Translations under genes and position numbers: made by a program | Source: Streptomyces sp. S4.7 | GTDB taxonomy: Bacteria; Actinomycetota; Actinomycetes; Streptomycetales; Streptomycetaceae | Length of the DNA: 64,000 nt | Direction: 5' to 3' | NCBI RefSeq assembly: GCF_010384365.1 | Contig: NZ_CP048397.1 | Span: 4,588,001-4,652,000 of the forward strand | Shown: in pieces, positions 58,799 through 64,000 of the stretch | How the letters are laid out: each line of letters starts with the position of its first letter | How positions within the stretch are numbered: position 1 is the stretch's first letter | The notes under the pieces: model-generated | What the model was told of the DNA's origin: nothing | The model's input: only the letters and a program-made list of their open reading frames with translations | Database searches by the model: none

Positions 58799-59833
58799 CT
58801 ACGCCGAGTGCGGCAGCGACGACGGGTGTACGGGATCCTCGAACGGCAGCCCCTTCACGTACCGCTCCACCTCGTCCAGCGCCTGATCCGTCATCCGGTG
58901 GATCTCACCGCCCAGCGAGCCCGCGACGTGCGGTGTCAGCAGCACGTTCGGCAGGTCGTACAACGGCGAGGCGGGCGGCGGCAGTTCGGGGTCCGTCACA
59001 TCCAGCACCGCGTTCAGCCGGCCGGAGACCAGATGCGGCAGCAGCGCGTCCTCGTCGATCAGCGAGCCGCGCGCGGTGTTGATGAGCGTCGCCCCGTCCG
59101 GCATCGCCGCGAGCTGCGCGGCGCCGATCATATGGCGGGTGGCCGGGACCTGCGGCGCGTGGACGGACACCACGTGGGCCCGTGCGCACAGCTCAATCAG
59201 CGGCACCGGTTCGACGCCGAGCGCCGCCGCCCCGTCGGCGGACACGTACGGGTCGTACAGCAGCACGTCGAGGTCGAACGGCCGCAGCAGTTCGATCACC
59301 CGGCGCCCGATCCGGGACGCGCCGACGATGCCGACCGTACGGCGGTAGTTGCCCGCCCCGCCCAGCTCCCGGTGCCAGTCGTGCGCCCCGCGCAGTTCCC
59401 GGTAGCGGTGCGCCGAGCCGAGGACTCCCTTGCCCGCGAAGAGGATCGCGGCCAGCGTGTACTCCGCGACGGGGTGGGCGTTGGCCGCCGCCGCCGAGGC
59501 GACCGTGATGCCCCGTTCCCAACAGGCGTCCGTGACATGGTGCTTGACGGTGCCCGCGGCGTGCACCACCGCGCGCAACCGGGGCGCGGCGGCCAGCACC
59601 TCCGCGGTGAGCGGGGGCGCGCCCCAGCAGGTGATCAGCAGTTCGGCGTCCGCGAGCGCGGCGGCGACGGCGGGGTCGAGACCGGGACCGGTCAGGGTGT
59701 GCGCGACGAGGTCCGGATCGGTCCGTACGAGAGCGGTCAGCCGGGTGAGACGAGCGGGGGAGAACAGCCGTTCCGCGATGCCCGGACTCATCGAGAGCAG
59801 CGCGGACGGCCGATTGTCAGTGGCGTCGTGCAT
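58799..59833 (-). CDS. D-isomer-specific 2-hydroxyacid dehydrogenase family protein
   Basis: The 344-residue protein has the catalytic Arg in NTARGSLIDEDAL, Glu in DVTDPELPPPASPL and His in LLTPHVAGSLGG. The NAD-binding loop reads GIVGASRIGRR, with Ser in place of the middle Gly of GxGxxG. It would reduce a 2-keto acid or oxidise a hydroxy acid; the substrate is unknown. It converges on groEL. Confidence 0.85.
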   Translation of the reverse strand: MHDATDNRPSALLSMSPGIAERLFSPARLTRLTALVRTDPDLVAHTLTGPGLDPAVAAALADAELLITCWGAPPLTAEVLAAAPRLRAVVHAAGTVKHHVTDACWERGITVASAAAANAHPVAEYTLAAILFAGKGVLGSAHRYRELRGAHDWHRELGGAGNYRRTVGIVGASRIGRRVIELLRPFDLDVLLYDPYVSADGAAALGVEPVPLIELCARAHVVSVHAPQVPATRHMIGAAQLAAMPDGATLINTARGSLIDEDALLPHLVSGRLNAVLDVTDPELPPPASPLYDLPNVLLTPHVAGSLGGEIHRMTDQALDEVERYVKGLPFEDPVHPSSLPHSA

Positions 59834-59945
59834 GGTGGAAGTCGGTCTCCTCGTGGGTCGTCCGCACAGGTCGTGTCACGCGTCACGGGTGACGCTATTC
59901 GACGCTGCACGCCCCGAGGGTGGCAGGAGCGGAGCTCCCGCCCGG

Positions 59946-60749
59946 CTACTGCGGGCCGTACTTCCGCCCCGTCTTCGACGTGAGCCCGCCGAGCAGCCCG
60001 CGCGGCGTGAGCTTGACCGCGCTCATCAGCGCCTTGTAGCGCGGATCGGGCACGGACACCGTCTTGCCGCGCGTCAGGTCGGACAGCGCGGCGGTCACCA
60101 GCTTGTCTGCGTCCAGCCACATCCAGTTGGGGATGTTGTCCGTCCCCATCCCGGCCCGGTCGTGGAACTCCGTCCGTGTGAAGCCGGGGCAGAGCGCCAT
60201 CAGCCGCACCCCGGTCCCCGTCAGATCCCGTGCGGCCCCCTGGGTGAACTGCACGACCCACGCCTTCGACGCGCCGTAGGTCCCGCGCGGTACGAACGCG
60301 GCCACCGACGACACGTTCACCACACCACCGCGCCCGCGCTCCTTCATCCCGGTCACGGCGGCCGACGTCAGCCGCAGCACCGCCTCGCAGTGCACCTTCA
60401 GCATGGTCAGCTCGTCGGCCATCGAGACGTCGAGGAACCGGCCCTTGTTCCCGAAACCCGCGTTGTTGACCAGCAGATCGATGGGGTGCTTGCGGTCGCC
60501 GAGACGCTTCTCGACCGCCTCGATCCCCTTGTCCGTGGCGAGGTCGGCGGTCAGCACCTCCGCCTCGATGCCGTGCAGATCGTGGAGTTCGGTGGCCTGG
60601 CGCCGCAGGCGCTCGGTGTCGCGGGCGACAAGTACCAGGTTGTGGCCGCTTCCCACCCCGCCGGACTGGGAAGTACCGCCCGCGGCGAGCCGCCGGGCGA
60701 AGGCGGCGCCGATCCCCGCTGTCGCGCCCGTAATCAAAGCAGTCGTCAT
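59946..60749 (-). CDS. short-chain dehydrogenase/reductase
   Basis: The 267-residue protein starts at ATG 60749. It has the classical SDR motifs: TGATAGIG for cofactor binding, LVNNAGFGNKG, catalytic Ser in VNVSSVAAF and YGASK (Tyr-x3-Lys). The loop after the first helix contains an inserted Gly/Ser stretch (AAGGTSQSGGVGSG). An NADP(H) preference is suggested by VARDTERLRR. The substrate is unknown. Confidence 0.85.
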   Translation of the reverse strand: MTTALITGATAGIGAAFARRLAAGGTSQSGGVGSGHNLVLVARDTERLRRQATELHDLHGIEAEVLTADLATDKGIEAVEKRLGDRKHPIDLLVNNAGFGNKGRFLDVSMADELTMLKVHCEAVLRLTSAAVTGMKERGRGGVVNVSSVAAFVPRGTYGASKAWVVQFTQGAARDLTGTGVRLMALCPGFTRTEFHDRAGMGTDNIPNWMWLDADKLVTAALSDLTRGKTVSVPDPRYKALMSAVKLTPRGLLGGLTSKTGRKYGPQ

Positions 60750-60872
60750 AGGGCGCACGTTAGACGGTCGCAGGACCGGTGCGAGCGACCGTCCGAGCAT
60801 CGGAAGCACGTACCGCATCGCACGCCGACCGCAGGGGAGTTGCCGGTACGGTCCCGTTTCCGGGGATCCGCC

Positions 60873-60953
60873 CCAGGGCCTGTCTGCGAAGTCCCGCCCG
60901 GCCGCGGGTCCCGCCCTGCGGGCGGACTGCGCTACTTCGCAGACAGGCCCTGG
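60873..60953. repeat. 81-bp palindromic element with 20-bp perfect arms
   Basis: The arm CCAGGGCCTGTCTGCGAAGT (60873-60892) recurs inverted at 60934-60953, with a GC-rich 41-bp centre that can fold on itself. The right arm covers the stop codon and the last eight codons of the MOSC gene. I recall similar sequences in Streptomyces genomes; it may be a MITE-like repeat acting as a terminator for the converging side. Confidence 0.7.
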
Positions 60954-61651
60954 CCGACGTCGGCGGTGTCCGCGCCGACGCGGGCGTCGCCGTACTTGGC
61001 CACGTACTCCCGCGCGATCCTCAACTCCTCGGTGTGCAGGGCCTCTCCGGCGGCCAGCACCCGCGGCAGCAGTTCGCGCTCGGTCGTCGCCGCCCGGAAG
61101 GCGAGCGCCACCGTCACGTCGTGGTCCGGCCGGTGCACGATCTCGATCGCGTCGCCCGCGCGGATCTCGCCGGGCACGACGACCCGGAAGTACGCGCCGG
61201 TGACGCCCTGCCGGGTGAAGCGTCTGACCCAGCCCTTCTCACCGAGGAAGCCCCCGAACGTACGGCACGGGATCCGGCCGCTCGTCGCCTCCAGCACCAG
61301 GTCCGGGCCGACCCGCCAACGCTCCCCGATCTTCGTCCCGTTCAGATCGATCCCCGACGTCGTGAGGTTCTCGCCGAAGGAGCCGTTGGCCAGCGGACGC
61401 CCCAACTCCCGCTCCCAGAAGTCGAGATCCTCCCGCGCGTAGGCGTACACCGCCTGGTCGCTGCCGCCGTGATGGCGCAGATCGCACACCGTGTCCCCGA
61501 CGACCCCGCTGGCGCCGGTGCCCTTCCGGCCGGGATCGCGCACCGCGACCGGGCCGTCCACCGGCCGCTTGTCGATGCCGGTCGCGCCGCCCGGCGCGTC
61601 CGTGTACCCGACGGCCCTGGGCCGCCCCACATTCACGGTCAGAAGCTTCAT
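60932..61651 (-). CDS. MOSC-domain protein (YiiM-like)
   Basis: The 239-residue protein starts at ATG 61651. It has a MOSC fold with the conserved Cys in SGRIPCRTFGGFL, preceded by HHGGSDQAVYAYAREDL and SFGENLTTSGIDL. The C-terminal YiiM helix-loop contains ALHTEELRIAREY. Such proteins bind molybdenum cofactor and reduce N-hydroxylated compounds or handle sulfur. The last residues GQGLSAK are encoded by the palindromic element, so the C-terminus may have been altered by its insertion. Confidence 0.85.
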   Translation of the reverse strand: MKLLTVNVGRPRAVGYTDAPGGATGIDKRPVDGPVAVRDPGRKGTGASGVVGDTVCDLRHHGGSDQAVYAYAREDLDFWERELGRPLANGSFGENLTTSGIDLNGTKIGERWRVGPDLVLEATSGRIPCRTFGGFLGEKGWVRRFTRQGVTGAYFRVVVPGEIRAGDAIEIVHRPDHDVTVALAFRAATTERELLPRVLAAGEALHTEELRIAREYVAKYGDARVGADTADVGQGLSAK

Positions 61652-61701
61652 GACCGGCACGCTAACTCCCCGCCCCCGCGCCGCGCCTCTCAAATGCTCC
61701 A

Positions 61702-61744
61702 CCCCAAATTACCTGATATCTCCAAGTCTCCCTTATATTTGGGG
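61702..61744. promoter_or_regulatory. divergent MOSC/LysR control region
   Basis: CCCCAAAT (61702-61709) and ATTTGGGG (61737-61744) form an inverted repeat around an AT-rich centre. TATATT (61734-61739) is a -10 six bases before the GTG 61746, so the LysR mRNA appears leaderless and the site fits LysR autocontrol. Confidence 0.5.
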
Positions 61745-61745
61745 A

Positions 61746-62642
61746 GTGATCGAAGCCCGTCACCTCCGTGTCCTGCGCGCCGTCGCCGCCACCGGCTCGT
61801 TCTCCGCCGCCGCCCGCGAGCTGGGGTGCACCCAGCCGGCCGTCAGCCAGCAGATGAAGGTCCTCGAAGGGTCGGTCGGTACGACCCTGCTGATCAGAAC
61901 CGGCCGCACGATGCGCCTCACCCAGGCCGGCGAAGCGCTCGTACGCCACGCGACAGGCATCCTGTCGGGGCTCACCGCCGCCGAGGAGGAGGTCGCGGCC
62001 ATCGCGGGCCTGCGCGCCGGGCGGGTGCGGCTGGTCTCGTTCCCCAGCGGCAGCTCCACCCTCGTCCCCACCGCGCTGGCCGCCCTGCGCGCCGCCCACC
62101 CGGGCATCCGCGTCTCGCTCGTCGACGCCGAACCGCCCCGCTCCGTCGAGATGCTGCGCGACGGCGACTGCGACATGGCGCTCGCCTTCCGCTACGACTC
62201 CACCGGGGGCGCCGAGGAGTGGGACGACCTGGTCGTACGGCCGCTGCTCACCGACCGGCTGGTGGGACTGCTCCCCGCGGGGCACCGGCTGGCCGGGACC
62301 GGCTCCGTCGCGATCGGTGACCTCGCCGACGAGGCGTGGATCGCGGGCTGTCCGCGCTGCCGTCACCAACTGGTGGATGCCTGCGAGAAGGCGGGCTTCA
62401 CCCCGCGCATCGATTTCGCGACGGACGACTACCCGGCCGTGATCGGCCTCGTCGGGGCGGGACTCGGGGTCGCCTTCCTGCCGGAGCTGGCCCTGGAGTC
62501 GGTGCTGCCGAAGGGCGCCCGGACGGTCACCGTCGAGCCCGCCGTACGGCGCGAGGTCGTCGCGCTCACCCTGCCCGATCTGGCGCGGGTCCCGGCGGTG
62601 GCGGCGACGCTGGACCAATTGGAACGGGCCGCGTCACGCTGA
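61746..62642 (+). CDS. LysR-family transcriptional regulator
   Basis: The 298-residue protein starts at GTG 61746. The N-terminal winged helix is plain (RHLRVLRAVAATGSFSAAAR, then LGCTQPAVSQQMKVLE). The C-terminal effector domain begins near residue 90 (GRVRLVSFPSGSSTLVPTAL) and contains VGLVGAGLGVAFLPEL. It is divergent from the MOSC gene and probably controls it. The effector is unknown. The gene ends within a terminator. Confidence 0.9.
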   Translation: MIEARHLRVLRAVAATGSFSAAARELGCTQPAVSQQMKVLEGSVGTTLLIRTGRTMRLTQAGEALVRHATGILSGLTAAEEEVAAIAGLRAGRVRLVSFPSGSSTLVPTALAALRAAHPGIRVSLVDAEPPRSVEMLRDGDCDMALAFRYDSTGGAEEWDDLVVRPLLTDRLVGLLPAGHRLAGTGSVAIGDLADEAWIAGCPRCRHQLVDACEKAGFTPRIDFATDDYPAVIGLVGAGLGVAFLPELALESVLPKGARTVTVEPAVRREVVALTLPDLARVPAVAATLDQLERAASR

Positions 62643-62652
62643 CGCGGCCCGT
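62624..62652 (+). terminator. LysR gene terminator overlapping its stop codon
   Basis: ACGGGCCGCGTCA (62624-62636) and TGACGCGGCCCGT (62640-62652) pair perfectly around a three-base loop. The stop TGA lies in the right arm. Confidence 0.7.
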
Positions 62653-62741
62653 CGGGCGGCGCCCGTGCCGGGGTCCCGCCGAGGTCCCGCCGGGCTCCCG
62701 CAAGGAGTGCAGGAACGTTTCTGCATCGATTCTGCGGCGGG

Positions 62742-63065
62742 TCAGGCGCGACCCGGGCCGTTCGCCCCCGAGGTCGCGATCAGCCGGGTGCGGGCACGCC
62801 CCATCAGCTCCTCGCGTTCGTCCTCGGTCAGCCCGCCCCACACGCCGTACGGCTCCCGCACCGCCATGGCGTGAGCCGCGCACTGCGCGCGTACCGGGCA
62901 TCTCATGCAGACCTCCTTGGCCGAGGTCTCGCGGGCGCTGCGTGCCGCGCCGCGTTCTCCCTCCGGGTGAAAGAACAGCGAGCTGTCGACGCCACGACAG
63001 GCCGCGAGGAGCTGCCAGTCCCACAGATCTGCGTTCGGTCCGGGAAGCCGGGAGAAATCTGCCAT
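62742..63065 (-). CDS. WhiB-like iron-sulfur regulator (Wbl)
   Basis: The 107-residue protein has the four Wbl cysteines at 23, 53, 56 and 62 (AACRG; VCMRCPVRAQC) that hold a [4Fe-4S] cluster. The turn GVWGG lies at 74-78 and a basic helix follows (RARTRLIATSG). Wbl proteins bind region 4 of the principal sigma factor and redirect it. The start is ATG 63065 after AAGGGGA. It is divergent from bldM, and both may be controlled from the 463-bp region between them. Confidence 0.95.
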   Translation of the reverse strand: MADFSRLPGPNADLWDWQLLAACRGVDSSLFFHPEGERGAARSARETSAKEVCMRCPVRAQCAAHAMAVREPYGVWGGLTEDEREELMGRARTRLIATSGANGPGRA

Positions 63066-63528
63066 TGCTCATGTCCCCTTGAATCCGTGGAGGCGGATAC
63101 GGGCCGCTCGGCCCTGTCTTCCTGGTCAGGTCAGGGCCTGAGAACGCCCTGGCGCGCCGGATACGAGCCCGACGTGCTGAACACGTCGTGCCCACGACCG
63201 TACATCTCCTGTGTAAGTAGATGTAAATATGACTCATTGCGAATCTAGCCATAGACACCAAGAAAAGGTAAGAAATAGAGCTAAATGGGGCATAGCGCAG
63301 AGTGATCGAGGTGTGACCTGCGAGGCTCTGCTCTGTGTGCGCGTCCTCACGTAGAGTGCCGAAGGCGATTCCGGACCCGTAACTCTTTCGAGTGACCGTC
63401 GTTGAGTGGTCGAGGCGGTTGAAGGAAGAAGCGATCGGGCACATGTCCGATGGCGTCAATCGCACAGGTGACCACATGTACTCAGCCTGGAGGCTCAACG
63501 TGACGCGCATCAGCTGCGGAGGGCGGCC
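63066..63528. other. 463-bp divergent wbl-bldM regulatory region with an AT-rich block
   Basis: There is no gene. About 63190-63300 is far richer in A and T than the rest of the window. A TAGAGT box at 63352-63357 may be a second bldM promoter. The sigma-BldN site at 63378 follows. The length and composition suggest several regulator sites. Confidence 0.6.
63378..63405 (+). promoter_or_regulatory. bldM: sigma-BldN-type promoter of bldM
   Basis: CGTAAC (63378-63383), 16 bp, CGTTGA (63400-63405) matches the bldMp1 promoter of Streptomyces coelicolor, which is read by the ECF sigma factor BldN. Confidence 0.75.
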
Positions 63529-64000
63529 ATGACATCCGTCCTCGTCTGCGACGACTCCCCGCTTGCCCGAGAGGCGCTGCGCCGCGCGGTTGCGACCGTG
63601 CCAGGTGTCGAGCGCGTGACGACCGCGGCCAACGGTGAGGAAGTTCTCCGCCGCTGGGGCGCCGACCGCTCGGACCTGATTCTGATGGACGTACGCATGC
63701 CCGGTCTGGGCGGCGTCGAGACCGTCCGCCGACTGCTGTCCGCCGATCCGGGCGCCCGGATCATCATGCTCACGGTCGCCGAGGACCTGGACGGTGTCGC
63801 GCTCGCGGTCGCCGCCGGTGCCCGCGGCTATCTGCACAAGGACGCGTCCCGCGCGGAGTTGCGCGCGACCGTCACCCAGGCGCTCGCCGATCCGACATGG
63901 CGGCTCGCCCCGCGCCGGCTCAGGTCGGCCGAGATGGGCGCCGCGCCCACGCTCACGGCCCGCGAGATCCAGGTCCTCGAAGGCATGAGCCACGGCCGGT
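63529..64000 (+). CDS. bldM: developmental response regulator BldM (partial, runs off the right edge)
   Basis: The first 157 codons are present from ATG 63529, which follows GGAGGG. The receiver domain has the acidic pair in VLVCDDSPLAREALRR, the phospho-acceptor position Asp54 (LILMDVRMPG), MLTV and the Lys of YLHKDASRAEL. The LuxR-type DNA-binding domain starts at LTAREIQVLEGMSHGR and is cut off. The sequence is as I remember BldM, an atypical regulator needed for aerial hyphae that works as a homodimer or with WhiI and is not activated by phosphorylation. It is under BldN control. Confidence 0.95.
   Translation, partial: MTSVLVCDDSPLAREALRRAVATVPGVERVTTAANGEEVLRRWGADRSDLILMDVRMPGLGGVETVRRLLSADPGARIIMLTVAEDLDGVALAVAAGARGYLHKDASRAELRATVTQALADPTWRLAPRRLRSAEMGAAPTLTAREIQVLEGMSHGR

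Overview
The window is high-GC actinobacterial DNA. Gene content and order point to the core chromosome of a Streptomyces: the S10-spc-alpha ribosomal protein cluster, groES-groEL under CIRCE control, a WhiJ-type regulator module, a WhiB-like protein, and bldM at the right end. Most genes are G/C-rich at the third codon position, many start with GTG, and several start at or next to an inferred transcription start.

Left flank (1-5.9 kb) is accessory and partly decayed. It holds the start of a BtrH-like gene, a rearrangement joining a start-less hypothetical gene to a headless alpha/beta hydrolase, a small lipoprotein, an Rpn-type PD-(D/E)XK protein with a TTA (bldA) codon, a WhiJ-like trio (ATPase, XRE/DUF5753 regulator, DUF397 peptide), a YefM-YoeB toxin-antitoxin pair and a DUF1059 protein.

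Translation core (6.0-23.9 kb): rpsJ to rpsQ, rplN to rplO, secY-adk-map, infA-rpmJ-rpsM-rpsK-rpoA-rplQ and truA. Most coding junctions overlap or nearly touch. The wider gaps (rpsQ/rplN, rpsZ/rpsH, rplO/secY, adk/map, map/infA, rpmJ/rpsM, rpsK/rpoA, rplQ/truA) carry hairpins or promoter-like sequences.

23.8-29.3 kb: a membrane-anchored protein of unknown role, a duplicated-ATPase ABC-F protein, rplM-rpsI and glmM. 29.3-34.2 kb: relics (a DUF389 membrane-protein tail and a frameshifted lipoprotein) flank coaA, followed by a divergent flavin monooxygenase/TetR pair and a PNPOx-like protein. 34.2-46.8 kb: an unknown multidomain protein, then glmS, acpS, nnr, alr, a hydrolase and the tsaE/tsaB/rimI/tsaD group. 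These supply cell-wall precursors (GlmS and GlmM for UDP-GlcNAc, Alr for D-Ala), coenzyme A and holo-ACP (CoaA, AcpS), repaired NAD(P)H, and the tRNA t6A modification. 46.9-50.2 kb: a DGPF protein with its ECF42-type sigma factor and two membrane proteins.

50.3-53.8 kb, on the minus strand, is a polymorphic toxin locus and the most interesting part of the window. A 737-residue toxin has four membrane helices, a Flp-pilin-like segment with a prepilin-type cleavage motif, a helical linker and a C-terminal restriction-endonuclease-fold domain. It is followed by an Imm52-like immunity gene and a translationally coupled third gene.

54.0-64.0 kb: a SAM methyltransferase, a polysaccharide deacetylase, groES-groEL, a hydroxyacid dehydrogenase, an SDR, a MOSC protein, a LysR regulator, a WhiB-like protein and the start of bldM behind a sigma-BldN-type promoter.
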